A stretch of DNA of 64,000 nucleotides from NCBI GenBank assembly GCA_008973525.1, contig WACJ01000350.1, positions 248,001 to 312,000 of the forward strand. Direction: 5' to 3'. How positions within the stretch are numbered: the first letter of the stretch is position 1; the number at the start of each line of letters is the position of its first letter. Of this stretch, positions 1 through 11,941 are shown piece by piece. The notes beneath the pieces are model-generated. The model saw only the letters and a list, made by a program, of their open reading frames with translations. It did no database searches and was not told where the DNA came from. A program made the translations under genes and the position numbers. This DNA is from Stenopsyche tienmushanensis. Lineage: Eukaryota > Arthropoda > Insecta > Trichoptera > Stenopsychidae.

Positions 1-2150
1 ACGGATAAGGTGGAAAGTAAGAAAGGCACAGTAGGAAGAATAGGCATTGCGAATCACTGCGTAAGACTCTTTGCACGATGGTCAACAGAATATCCTGATT
101 TCCGATTTTTTTCTTGCTCGTTTTTAACTGGATTCCTGTATTATAAATATTTTACGTATCAGTCATTAATTTAAATTTAATGATCCCTCGTTTATTTAAT
201 ATCAGCAGATATGGTAAGCAATAAATATATTTGCAATATACTTATAAACGTTATTAAATTGGCTTAATTTGTAGAAATTCTTAGGAAAATCTTAGAAAAT
301 ATTGAAATGTTGCCATCGGGTAATCTTAAGATGTTTTTAATACGCAGTTTGCAAAATCAATTCGCAGGCTGATTTCGCAAAATGAATATAAGGTTTTCTT
401 AACGACATTGTTAAAATATCGTTAAAATATTTTTGCATTAAAATGAAACTAAGAAACGTAATTTAATTCGTATCTAATCTCACTTTCAAAAAGTTTGTTC
501 TGCTATCATGTAACAAAGTTTGATTTTGTCTACACGCGATACATTCGAGTTAAATGAATTGTGTGCTCGGTTAATTTCCCTTCGTGCAGAGTATATTTTG
601 ATTTCGCAAACAATCCTCAAGTATTAAAATGTACATGTTTCAAATTTAAAAAATAGTTCCGTGCTAAAATAATTATGTCGCCTGATTATGTATGAAGGCT
701 CTTTGGCGTTTAGAGGGGGAGGTTTATGTAGCAGAATCATGACATGTCAACGAATTTGAGAACCTTTCATCTACTTGACATTCGTAATCCTCTTTCAGAT
801 TTTGTTGTCATCTTTGTTTCAGCACGGAGAAACTGCGAGCAAATAACCGAGAGTTTATTCCATCCTGACAACTCTACAACGCGGAAAAATATATCTCCCT
901 CCATATGAGCACATGATATATGTTATATGTCGTAGGAATATTTTTATTTTTCTCCACCATTGTAAGAGTTTTATGGCATTCTATAATTTAATGCGAATCA
1001 TCTTTTCCGTTATATGGGTGCAACAAAGCACTTTATGTCTTATTCCGTCATAAGCTTTTATATTTTCGATGCTTTGTCCCCGGGTTTACGGCGTCGTTTT
1101 ATAAATGTCCTAAACTTTATGTAAACTTTAAATGAAAATTTGCATCAATTTCGTGAGAGCAAATTTAGTCATTTCATCATCGTAAAATTTTTCGGAAAAC
1201 ATAAGCTCGATCGCTGGAATTAGACACAAAGGCCAATTTTTCGTGGAAATCGACGCTATGAACGGTTTTTGGTCAAACACGTTGCTGACATATTATAGAT
1301 TGCTGATATTGTTCGTAAAATTCCAGTCACGCGTTTGTTAGCATTCAATTTAATATGGGCTTTAAAGCTCACAGCTTCGTGACGCATAAACTACCCTTAA
1401 TATTATTGAAAATATGTTTGACTAGCATATATCAAAATCATGCAAATCGAAACATTCATCGAGTTTTGTTTAACGTGTAAATAAATCCTGATTGAAATTT
1501 GAAAAACTCCTATTTTTTAAGCAACGGAATAAATCCACCCCCGCTGCAGACATTATTATATTGAGCCGCTCTTAATATTCTCGCTCGCCCCATTTAAATA
1601 GGGGATGGTTCAACTAGTATGTGGAATATTCTGGATATTTTTTCACATACCTTTTATATACAATGGATCAAAAACTGTTGATGCTTAAAATTCGCAATTG
1701 ATATGATATAAAATAAGCACTACAAATTCCACTTATTTGATGAACATATTGAAAATTTATCAACAAAATCAAATGATATTTTTATTATTGAACTATGCTT
1801 TAATAGTATTATTTTAATCAATTTGTATAATGGGTTTGGATAATGGAACGTATATTTTTGTATGCTCATAATCCGTATCCTGCAAAATCTTTATATAAAA
1901 TAAATTCAAATGTGTAAGAACGTGCGTGATTACATGGTCACGTTTACACTTGTTATTGAATGCTGACTATAGGGGTTGAATTTTTTTTGATTATGTTTCG
2001 TCTCCGATGGGAGAAATATTAGTGCCAATTTGCTTAAGAAATTTCATATAACCCAATATCCATAATATCAAAATTATGTATAAATATATTTAAAAGTTTA
2101 CCTTAATCTGATATTGCGAACCACAAAGGTTCCGAAGGTTCTGAAGGACA
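1..2150. other. AT-rich non-coding DNA
   Basis: No open frame of note and no recognised repeat or RNA gene was seen. There is short poly-A/T and scattered ATTTA-type low complexity. It may be intergenic or intronic. Confidence 0.5.
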
Positions 2151-2653
2151 AAGGTTCAAGCTAAAGTTCAAAGGAATACTACCGCAGGTCACTGCCATCA
2201 CGAGTCCAACCTCAGTTTGAAGGAGGCTGCAGCAGATGACGGACTGCAGGGGCTACCCTTTCCCCGTGATACTCGTATCGTTTCGGTCATTTGTAGTACT
2301 TAGCCATGGAGACGAGTCGCCGTTCGAACAGCCTAAAACCGTTCTCCCCTGTTTGCCTAGGCTGTTGAGGATAGTGGTGAGCCTTTGACACAGTCTCCAA
2401 AAACTACTGTTATCAGCTGTTCCACACACACCTTTATGGGTGCGCAGCACATGGTGACCTGCGCTCCCAACTCATGTTAGCTGGACTATCCCAGCTGCGT
2501 TTGATGAGCCAACCGACGAGGCTACTTTCGTGCAACTCTACTCCACATCATTACTCCAGGGGTTCAACCGTTACCCATGGGCGTAGGATTGGCTTCCCTC
2601 ATGGGGTGTTATAGGTGGGCATCGTGGAGTCAAATACCCACCCGGCTTTCCAA
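2151..2653 (+). repeat. Unclassified ~0.5-kb dispersed repeat, copy 1
   Basis: This GC-richer block aligns along its length with the reverse complement of 17325-17830. Landmarks shared by both copies are ATGACGGACTGCAGGGGCTA, CGTTCTCCCCTGT, GCCTAGGCTGTTGAGGATAG, TTCCACACACACCTTTATGG and CTCATGTTAGCTGG. By eye the copies are roughly 85 percent identical with small indels. This copy has GTGGTGAGCC where the other has GTGGCC, a 4-base difference that breaks the frame open in the other copy. No transposase, reverse transcriptase or tRNA-like head was recognised, so the class is unknown; a SINE, a LINE UTR fragment or a non-autonomous DNA element are all possible. Its right edge abuts the MITE at 2657. 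Confidence 0.8.
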
Positions 2654-2656
2654 CTA

Positions 2657-2889
2657 CAGTGGTGCCTCGCATAACGAACGCTGCACACAGCGAACTTCCT
2701 ATTCGTTCATTTCATGATTCATACAACGAACTTCGCTTCACACAACGAAGTCGCGACGAACGACTTTGGACAGGTTTTTCATGAAACCATCGACCAAAAA
2801 GCGTGCTTTTGCGCGTTTCACATAACGAACTTTTCGCATTACGAACTTGCTCCTGGAACGAATTAAGTTCGTTGTGTGAGGCACCACTG
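2657..2889. mobile_element. Tigger/pogo-like MITE, complete, 233 bp
   Basis: The element is flanked by TA on both sides (2655-2656 and 2890-2891). It has terminal inverted repeats starting CAGTGGTGCCTCGCATAACG on the left; the reverse complement of the right end starts CAGTGGTGCCTCACACAACG. The interior is full of AACGAA/TTCGTT words, as in sub-terminal Tigger-type repeats. It has no coding capacity. TA duplication and CAG termini are known for the Tc1/mariner-pogo superfamily; assignment to the Tigger branch rests on the CAG...CCTCG...AACGAA style of end and is inference. It sits right at the edge of the unclassified repeat. Confidence 0.85.
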
Positions 2890-3009
2890 TATATGCTACA
2901 TATTTTTTTACACTACGCTACACCCTTTTCTTATTTGAATTATAGTTGTCTGAAGTAGCATTTCAATTAGGATTTCTTTTATGAGCAGTTCTGTTGTGTA
3001 AATTAATTG

Positions 3010-3165
3010 TTTTTGCGGCCTTATTCCGTGGCTCGCACAGTCTCCAGACCTGACACCACGGGATATCTTTGCCTGGGGACGTGCCCTATTCCGCGAGTCA
3101 CACGATCCTTAGACCTGACACCAATGGATTTCTTTGTTTGTGGACGTGCCCCATTTCGTGGTTAA
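3010..3165 (+). repeat. Tandem copies of a transposase third-D motif
   Basis: About two units of ~66 bp each read ...CC(G/C)(T/A)G...GACCTGACACCA...GGAT...GGGGACGTG. The first unit translates to WLAQSPDLTPRDIFAWG, close to the WPPRSPDLTPLDFFLWG block around the last catalytic Asp of Tc1/mariner-related transposases common in arthropods, including the group with a DUF4817 N-terminal domain. The second unit is out of frame with an internal stop. The same unit is repeated on the opposite strand at 34140-34320. No element ends were found beside this copy, so it is a fragment. Confidence 0.65.
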
Positions 3166-4570
3166 ATAAGAAAGGTTATATGAATGATTAGTAAACATAT
3201 TATTCATTTAAATAGATTCTGATAATCTAAGGGTAGACCTGAATCATGACCTGTACAATAAAAATATTGGATCTAACTTACTATATGAACACTTGGTTTA
3301 ATTTTGAATTACATTGTAAAAATAAATACACAAAATAATTTTACTTGTAAATGTTTACATATTGTATTTTGATTGGAAAGTTACATCCATTTTTATTTCT
3401 ATGCTCTGTGGATTTTCAAGATATAAATTTGTTCCCGGGGACAACAAAAACATATTTGTTTCGCCATAACTCCAATTAAGGCACTCGGCCCATAATTCTA
3501 TCCACTTCTCTTCTCGGTCCGTTGAATCTTGCATGTGCATGAGTTGCATACAAAATACGAAAAAACCAGCCAAACAATGGCGAAACGAGAAAAAAAATAA
3601 TACAGTAAATTATGTTACTGATAATGGCCGTTCCGGTTGCCGGTGGCGCTCTATGCTCCCCAACCGGAAACCGAGCCGTTTATATAAATTATTAATGTCC
3701 GCTGTTTGTCGTTGAATGTCCGGACTTTCTATGTCTTCGAGATCAACCGAATCTGTTACGTCCTGAATCGTAACGAAATCTTGTTTGTTCAATGCCGAGC
3801 ATTATGTATTGAGCGAAGCTTTTGCGCCCATAATTAATTCATTGTTTTCTTTCTCTTTTACAGGTAAGGGATGGTTTTACATCATTGGCGCGGAAGCGAT
3901 CCAAAGTGAGCCTTATTCGACACGCGAATATTTTTCACCCCCGAATATTATTCGCCGAAGGCGCGATGACGCAATCGAGATTTATCAGGGGCGAGGTGTA
4001 ATTACTGAACATTTGCTGAGGTCGTGTCTAGTCGTTGGTAATTTACTGTATATAAAATATTCCATGTGCACTAAGCCGCAAAATCGGGGAATAACAAGCT
4101 AAATTATTCGTGTAATAAGTTAAGTAAATATGGTTTCATTACGTTTCACTAACTACTCATCACTATATACTTGGCGTTATGATTTAATGATTCGCCAACG
4201 CGTAAGCCTGCGTAATTACGCGCGTAATACGCCGTTAAGCCTGATGAGTACTTTTTAAAATAAGCGCATGTAGCTTTTGGCATTATGCGAACAAACATCG
4301 GTTAATAAATAAATTAAGTTAGAATGAGCGCACGGCTCACTTGGGAGATACATTTGCATTAAAGTTTGAACTGCATTAACGTCAGTTTCAAACTTGCATG
4401 TAAGGTAAGATCATCAATAACTAGATTTAACTTCCATTTGCATATATTATATATAATTGGGGATACAGTAAGATCCTTCTTAACGTCGGCGATGCGTTTC
4501 AATAAATTGCAGCGCTAAACGAAACAGCGTTAATCGAGAAAGATACATAAAAGTTGTTTGTGTGAAAAAG
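3166..4570. other. Non-coding stretch with one CpG-richer patch
   Basis: A CpG-richer patch covers about 3620-4060 and includes an unrecognised 105-codon open frame (3785-4102, +). That frame runs through a pyrimidine tract ending TTTTACAG at about 3857-3864, which looks like a splice acceptor. I recognise no protein in it. The remainder is AT-rich without identifiable features. Confidence 0.4.
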
Positions 4571-4574
4571 TGCT

Positions 4575-5349
4575 TTTACATTTCGGGATTGCATTAGATC
4601 ACCCTGGGACTAGTTCCGAGATCCCGGGACCGGGATTTTTAATAGCTTAAGAAATTGCATTGATAAAAAGTCTATTTGTTTAATATAAAAAATAACTTGA
4701 AGGCGAAAGAATTTTATTTATTTAAGAAAAGATAAAAATATAATTCAAAAATAGATAAACAAATTAAAATATTATTATGAAAATAAGCTCGAAGTAACAT
4801 TAAAGCATCGAGTGTTTCGTCGTTTAGTATGGATCTGATTTTGGAAGCCAGGCAACTTGCTGCTGGAAATACACGCTCGTTGGAGGTATCGTCATCAGAT
4901 ATTTAAATTTCCCGACAAATTATTTATTTCCGTCGCTGCAGATGAATACTTATATACTATAATACTTTGATGTGATTCGTAATTATATTACGGTGGAACA
5001 CAAAAATTTTGAACCCCGTATCTATTATATTTCATATCGATATTCCCATTATTTGAGTCGAGGTGTAGTAAATACATCACCGGTAGGGAAAGGTTAATAT
5101 AACAATTTGAAAAACATATATGTACTGTATATATGTATACATAGATTAGATAGTTACTGCCCCTAGGCGTCGCCTAAGCTCACCAAATAGTAATTACGCC
5201 ACTGTTTCCAAGCGTCTAGATTTTGCTGTGCCTTCATTGTGCTGGTGAGGTGTACGATTTCTGTTAGATAAAAATTTCAGTCCCAATTTTTTTACTAATC
5301 TCGGGATTCATGAGCACCTACAACTGTCCGGGATCCCGGGATTGGATTC
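4575..5349 (-). mobile_element. hAT-family element, decayed copy A
   Basis: The minus strand of 4714-4899 encodes the hAT transposase tail (separate entry). About 4912-5349 is a strong match to the second copy at 8922-9384. Shared landmarks are CCGTCGCTGCAGATGAA, CTATAATACTTTGATGTGAT, GAGTCGAGGTGTAGTAAATA and TGGTGAGGTGTACGATTTCT. The right end is rich in CCCGGGATCCCGGG-type words and finishes GGGATTGGATTCC. The left boundary is unclear: a block at about 4582-4640 again carries CCGGGATC words. A region between the terminus and the transposase tail has been lost, so this is an internally deleted copy. Confidence 0.65.
4714..4899 (-). pseudogene. hAT transposase C-terminal dimerisation region (fragment)
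   Basis: Reading the minus strand down from 4890, the frame gives DTSNERVFPAAS, then LASKIRSILND, then ETLDALMLLRAYF, and ends in a TAA at 4714-4716. Members of the hAT superfamily end in a conserved block of the form S.ERVFS.AG....K.R..L....V..L..L (Pfam hAT dimerisation domain), and the match in order and spacing is clear. Only about 60 residues remain of a protein usually 500-700 long. The rest, including the catalytic region and BED zinc finger, is absent, with an in-frame stop just upstream. It lies inside hAT copy A and is not functional. Confidence 0.8.
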
Positions 5350-5589
5350 CATAAATTATTAATAAAATTCCGATTCGTTCTGATGTTATAAGCACTAAAT
5401 TGAACGCCTCTCGGTGCTTGAGCACATGAAAGGTAGTACGAAATGGTTGCTCAGAGGATTCTTATTCACTACTTGGCTCTATACTCTTGTACTACGGGAA
5501 GAAAAGGGGGATGTTGATAGACGTTCTTATTTGTAAATTCTTAGAACAGAGATCTTATGTAGAAAGTACTAGAAGCGTTGGTATCGTTT

Positions 5590-5960
5590 CGACAGAGCGT
5601 CAGTTTAGCTTCGGCCTTCCTTGCGTGTAAAGAAAACAGGATATCACAGACCGACGTATGATAAATGAAATTTTCAACATGAGATATCCACAGGCAACAA
5701 TCCACAACACGATAACTGTCCAGAAGGAGATGACAGCTGATACAAGTGGCAGAAAGCTAAGATACAATAGAATAAATATAGAATAGCAACGGAGACCAAA
5801 GAAGCTCGGAAAGCTCGAAAAGAGACATCTTTTTTTACTCTTGGGAACTCTAACTCATAAAGTTATAGACCAATTATTTAAAATATTTGTATGCAGATTT
5901 TATACTTAATTAAAATTAACTTGAACTAAACTATGTGAATATATTATTATTTAAATCGGC
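5590..5960 (+). pseudogene. Mutator-like transposase relic, internally deleted copy
   Basis: The segment AACTGTCCAGAAGGAGAT (about 5716) followed by AAGTGGCAGAAAGC matches the start of the better copy at 27612, and encodes the KWQKAK motif. About 65 bases further on, AAAGAAGCTCGGAAAGCTCG (about 5798) matches that copy's ETKEARKARKE region. The ~280 bases between them in the other copy are missing here. The downstream AT-rich segment to about 5960 resembles the sequence after the stop codon of the 28-kb copy. No frame survives. The family is one of large arthropod proteins carrying a Mutator-like transposase domain; that assignment is from memory of the motif order. Confidence 0.6.
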
Positions 5961-8810
5961 GGTTCCTGCAGTAACATGATGTAATATGTAAGCGTATGGC
6001 AATGTAGAAGTCATCTTCTTTCGATGCCAATGTCTCTTCTGCTATTTCATTCTACATCAGTTTCACTATCGTGTAAAATTAAATAGACTGTTGCACAGTG
6101 AATGCTTTCTCTTATTCATTTTAAGACTCTCTCGCAATTATAAAAACATTTTCCACGATCGCTGGTATAATTGTACATATTCTATCAACGCCAATTTATG
6201 ACCCATCTGTAACACTGCCTTTTGATGTTCAATTACTTTGTATGCAATTTATCTCGCATACGTAAGATAGAACATGGAATCTCCTATAATCCTCGAGTTT
6301 CGTCTATCGCCTTATGTTTTATTATTGAACAGGATACTTCCAATTTTCTAGAAGAAAATTGTGATCTTATCGTATTTCTAGAGCATATGACAAACAATGT
6401 GTTCATAATGTCCTTTACGAAAAGACCGGTGAAGAGCTGTACGTTTTCCACGCTAATGAGACCATATCTCATTTTATTTTTTTCTTGAGAACAAATTCTT
6501 GCTTTCCCATTACATTGTATAGTAATATAAATGCTCTATTTATTAATTAGATTATGATAGAATCTAGTTGTATCGAATGGTAATGGAATTTAAATAATTT
6601 CACATATCAATCGTTAAAAAATGATATTTATGTTCTTATTATTATAACATAATTATAAACATAAATTTAAAAAAAAAAATACTTCAAAATATTAATGTTA
6701 GTCGTTTTGACTAACATGCCATAAATCAGTATTGCTCTCAATCTTAGACAAATTTTAAGAAAAATTAATTATATTTTAAAGATAAGAAATATTTGAAGAG
6801 ACTTTACCTAATTTAACAATTACTGGGAGTTCATATGATTAAATAGAAAAAGTTGTTTTCATAACCTTTTTTAGTATCTAAATCCTTTTACGAATATTTT
6901 ATATTAAAGAAAGTCTTTTGTATCATATTTCTTTTATAAGACAATTATAAGGCTTGACAAGGAACATATATTTTTATTGAAAAATCTGTTGATAATATAT
7001 GTTAAACGTAAGCCACTTATAATATTTATAAGACATATATTAAAGTATTATTTTGATAATAATAACATAGTTTGATATTCGTTTGATGATCGAGTATTAT
7101 GTAGTTTACAAGTACAAACAATTCCGCGATTAAGCATCGAATACCCCACATTGTTTCCAGAATATTTCACGCCCCGTGAATACGAATTAAGTTCCAACGT
7201 GTATAGCTGCACATTTATAACCAATTTCTAATAAAATTCTATGTCACGTGCTTCGAGCACCTGTTGTTTAACCACCGGTCTGGGCACGATATTGCATATA
7301 TGTTACATATTTATAATAGGGGATGAATTCCGCATATGCGGTGGATGCTCGTTAAAAAAAAAACTACAATGTCCGAAATCAACACAACGACCTGTAATTT
7401 TTCTACTTCGGTCTGCATTTTCGAAATGAAATCGTGGCGCCATTATTGAAATAACATACATTCGAAAGGTGTTATTATGCAGTGATGCAGGCTGCTCGTA
7501 ATGGTTAATGTGCGCTTCGGTAGCATGCGCTCTTTGTAATTAGGGGTGGTTGGACAGGTCTACCACCCTTCGGCTCTATTATTAATTGCCTTTTCGTGTA
7601 CTAACTTGCAATATTGGCGGGAATCTTCTGAGAGCGCTGAATGTGGCTCGAACTTCCTACCTTATATTCTGATCCTACCTAATCCAGAGGCAGCATCATC
7701 ATACGAGCACGCCATTACAACGAAATTCAAAGGATATATATATTTATATATTTATGAAGACATATAGCCTTAAATATCACCTCGTAAAAGTGGAAGACAC
7801 ATTATTCGCTGAGGATATATTTTAGTTACAAAAAAAGATCTAAGCTCATATGCTTTACCCCAATCCCTTATCCAAATTTATTACAGCTCCTCACAAACAA
7901 GAAGATAAGTCTTTTCCTCTTTACGCGTAGCTTTTTAAAAGTAACATAATATTAATTCTATCAATAACAACCAATGATATTAAAATAACAACGTAATGGC
8001 GATACTCAGTGGGAACTTTCGAGCAATCGATGAACATTCAATAATCTCGTTGCGGTCATAATGGATGCAATTTTGAACTTAACCGCAGAAACAGCATTTC
8101 AAAGAATCAAAGCGATTCATTTGGAATTTCAAAATTGTTATTTAAAATAATATTAAATCTTAAATAATTTTAAGTTGACAGTTTAACAGTTATTACCCTT
8201 TGTATTTTTTAGCTGGTATTTATATAAATACATTCATATTTGATTCTAATGGTCCTATCAGTGAGTTTCAGGTATCGACGATGCATTTCGCAGTTTAAGT
8301 CTGTCTTGAGCCTCATTCTTTCAGTTTCCCAGGTCTAGGGACTAGATCTCTGTTAATACCTACCCCTGCATTGGTCCAGTGTTAATATTTTCAGAATGAG
8401 ATACTCTAGTGACATCTGTGCAATATGACATGCTCAATGAAGATGGTTGATTCCTGTGTGCACAAAACTGTTCAAATGCTTTTTTTCTTACATTTTAATG
8501 AAATCAATACTTATACATTATCAAATATAATAGAAATATTTTTTCCCCTGTCTAAATTTGACGCTGAATCTTTATTAAAATATTCCAGCAACTAATCCTA
8601 TTACTGTCGATGAAGTATAATTTTAATACTTTCAATACCGAGAATATGATCAGTCACATCATTAAACTTTCATTCGAGATAGCTGAAATTAATATTACAA
8701 TGATTATTTGAAAGTTCACGATCAAAATTGGTTAAAGTAAATATTATATATACGGGGAAACTGAGAATATTTCCATATTTTAAAATCTTATATTCGAGCC
8801 CAGTTTGTGT
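5961..8810. other. AT-rich non-coding DNA
   Basis: No recognised gene or repeat. Open frames of 60-90 codons (for example 6222-6488 + and 7546-7767 +) have no recognisable domain and look like chance. A slightly GC-richer patch lies at 7240-7700. Confidence 0.45.
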
Positions 8811-8814
8811 CCTG

Positions 8815-9384
8815 ATTTCGGAATCCAATCCCGAACCAAAATTTCGATCCCCCATTTTTGTATAACATTATTTCTGCTGAGACACGGACTAAAACTTGCA
8901 AAAATCCCAATTTCCCAATACATCATTTATTTCCGTCGCTGCAGATGAACACTTATATACTATAATACTTTGATGTGATTCGTAATTATATCACGGAGGA
9001 GTACAAAAATTCTGAACCTCGTATCTATTATATTTCATATCGATATTTCCATTATTAGAGTCGAGGTGTAGTAAATACATCACCGGTAGGGTAAGGTTAA
9101 TAGAACAATTTGAAAAACATATATATACTCTATATATATGTATACATAGATAAGACAGTTACTGCACCTAGGCATCACCTAAGCTCGCCTATCAATAGTT
9201 ATGTCACTGTTTCTAAACATCCAGATTTCGGCGGGAATGTCTTGATTTAGTGCCTTCATCGTGCTGGTGAGGTGTACGATTTCTGTTAGATACGATTTTT
9301 AATCTATAATTTTTCGGGATTAGGTTTACTAGTCCCGGGATTCATGAGCACTTAAAACTGTCCGGGATCCCGGAATTGGATTTT
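8815..9384. mobile_element. hAT-family non-autonomous element, copy B
   Basis: From about 8922 it aligns with 4912-5349 (copy A), including CCGTCGCTGCAGATGAA, CACCGGTAGGG and TGGTGAGGTGTACGATTTCT. It is bounded by inverted ends: GGAATCCAATCCCG at about 8820 on the left and, on the opposite strand, AAAATCCAATTCCGGGATCC ending at 9384. It holds no transposase sequence; the 8830-8920 part is unrelated AT-rich filler. No 8-bp target duplication was visible, so the exact edges are uncertain. Confidence 0.65.
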
Positions 9385-9464
9385 ATAGTTTCGACACAAT
9401 GATGAAGTATTTTAATAAGTTATTATTTTTAGTCGGAATATTTTTTTGCAACAGATTTTCATAA

Positions 9465-10195
9465 TTCTTAAGGTGCCTCAAACCCCAGTAAAACACTCAC
9501 AGATATCTAAGGCGAAGTAGAAACAGTCCACAAATTTCAATATTGGTTCCAGAAATTTAAATCGGGGAATAGAAGCTTAAGCCTTTTGATAACGATGCAC
9601 GGCAAACAATCGAGGATTCATCACAAAGATTTCCAGGACCACTGTGCAAACACATTTAAAACTCATCGGAAACGCAAATAAGATGGGTTTTATATATTAT
9701 ATACGATAATATAACATAGAATGCCAAAATCAAAGTTTTTTTCAAAAAAAAAAAAAATCTCGATTTCAACCTAACCTAAGATGGGATTGACTACAAATAA
9801 GGCTTCTTTGTGCATATAGTGGGATATGCGGGGAATAAATCATTATGAATGAATGAACCCGAGGGAAACTATGACTGCACAAGCTTATAGCCGACAATTA
9901 AAAGTTTTACATCAAAAATTAATAGAGAAACGTTCGTATTTATTCAGCATAAAGAAGACGATACTACTTCATGACAAAGTGCGCCTTCACAAAGCAAAAT
10001 TGACACTGGGTAAAATACGGGAATTAAATTGGGAAGTGTTGCCGCATCTTCCTTATTAAACGGACTTTGCCCCGACGGATTTCACCCTTTTTTGGTCCAT
10101 AGAGCCCATTCTGAAAGAAAAACGATTCAAAAATTCAGCTGAAGTGAATGTATTTAAAAGCAACGAGAATTTTTTTTGAATAATGAAGTGAGTTA
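9465..10195 (+). pseudogene. Mariner transposase relic
   Basis: About 9520-9590 translates to FQYWFQKFKSGNRSL, the linker after the mariner helix-turn-helix domains (RWFQ.F.SGN). After a rearranged or deleted middle containing a poly-A run (9742-9757), about 9815-10150 gives GGMRGINHYE, then TAQAYSRQLKVLHQKLIEKR, then LLHDKVRLHKAKLTLGKIRE, then LNWEVLPHLPY, a stop at 10057-10059, and FAPTDFTLF. In mariners this is the catalytic core through HDN.RPH and the last Asp of the D34D triad (PDLAPTD.HLF). Here the HDNARPH motif reads HDKVRLH, and the first catalytic Asp region is lost. The longest surviving frame is 9853-10059. It is clearly inactive; terminal repeats were not identified. Confidence 0.8.
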
Positions 10196-10199
10196 TATT

Positions 10200-11880
10200 T
10201 TTTAATGTTGTATATTAAATTTTGATATTTTTAACTCAATACGCGAATATTCTTGGGTTCCCTTAATATATGTTTAATTGAATGCCTGAATACGAAGCTC
10301 ACTTGCTTCGATATCTGCTATCGCCCACGAATTATTTTATGTGGATATCCGTAAATATTCGTTAATTGATTGTGCTATATTTTTAATCATGTGTTTAGTA
10401 CGTGCAGAAAGTTAACTTTATTACGCAAATGGAGCTCGTTTAAGGCTCTTATGCGGCTTAAAATATTTTGAGACTTTGTAATGAACACTAGAGAACATGA
10501 GTAGGTCTGCATTATTACTCGAGCAAAGGCGAAATATGACTACTTCAGAGAGATATTTATAATTTAAAAGTATCATTTTATCTCTGGGCGAGGAGCGGGT
10601 AGATTTTCTTTGTAAATTGCTGTAAAAACACTCCATATAAGAGTTTTCCCGAAATGTGTTTCATCCAGTTCACTGTTTTTCGGGTCCGGTCTGTGAAACA
10701 GTGAGTGCGTAACAGATGCCGCATCCGTTTTCGGGATATAATATGGCACGTGCTCGGGACGCGTGCCAAACTCTAGCATCATTATTTTTCCTTCGGATGT
10801 TTAATTTGAAGTTTTTTTTGTGGCAGTACCTTCTTTTTGCGGGGCGAAAATAGACGACAGAATAAAAGATGCTTCGCCATTCGTAAAATATAATAAGCCC
10901 TCCTTAAGAATTTAGACGGGGTTAATGTTATAATTAATTATGCCGAAATTTGAAATTATGGAAAAAGACTATTCATGGCGTGCTTTTGTGCGTCGTGAAG
11001 CTTCCGAGAAGATTATTTCTAAAGAACAAATGTTTGTTTCATAATGAAATCGTGTATTCATGTAAAAATGTAATGAGTGTATGTAATATTATCCCGGGGT
11101 GGATATTTGAGATATTATTAAATTTTCCATTTTTTTTTTTCAAACATATTCCAGTGTAAACACGCAGAAACATTCACTTCAAACAACATATCCTTCATAT
11201 CCAAGATTTTATTAAAATGTTTATTTTTTATTTTTAGACAAACATGTACATTTATTATAATATGTTATATATTTATAAATAATTTTGCGAAATGTGTAAT
11301 TATGCCTGAATCATCCCTTAAGGCTTCTGCTATGGAGGAATATCATAACTGGGTAAAATAACATGAGCTACAATCCTTCATTAACGCTTTAATAATTTCG
11401 CGTACATCTTCATAGCATAAAAAATATTTTTATTGTTTTAAATAAAAATGTAATAGCATGAGAAATTCCGATAAATAAAATATCATAATGCTTCAGCAAT
11501 GTTGTAATGAATTTTTGAAATTGTTTTCTATAGTTAAGTACCATTACGAGCCGTTAACCGTCGTGCTCCGATGCGGACACCAATTCTCCCAAGAAGTCAT
11601 AATTTGTTTGAAATACTCCATAAAAATATTTTGCTTAAATTTGCATTATACACATTATAATTATTTTATTAGCCTTTATACAAAACTGAAAAATGATACA
11701 GATTTTTTTCCATACTTTGAAATCTGTTTTTATTTATTCACCAAAACTGAGGATTTTAAAGTAATCTTTACTTTTTTTTTTACTTTACTTTAGATTTTTT
11801 AGAATGAATTTTTGTATTACATCCCACTTAATGGTAACTACATATACCACAACATATTGGTGAATCTTTTTCTTGGTTAT
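10200..11880. other. AT-rich non-coding DNA with a CpG-richer patch
   Basis: The patch at about 10570-10790 is CpG-richer and contains overlapping unrecognised frames of about 70 codons. The frame at 11488-11793 (+, 101 codons) is very rich in F, Y and K, as expected from AT-rich DNA, and is not believable as a gene. Nothing else was recognised. Confidence 0.4.
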
Positions 11881-11941
11881 TGATCCTCGTAGGGATGGCC
11901 GCGCTAACGCACGGGTCCGTTCTTCTTTCGGGCCGTGATGT

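Noticed and set aside
4198..4240. Palindromic GCGTAATTACGC cluster
   Set aside because: Short self-complementary words only; no longer structure or known site could be supported.
11488..11793. 101-codon frame rich in F, Y and K
   Set aside because: Typical chance frame in AT-rich DNA.
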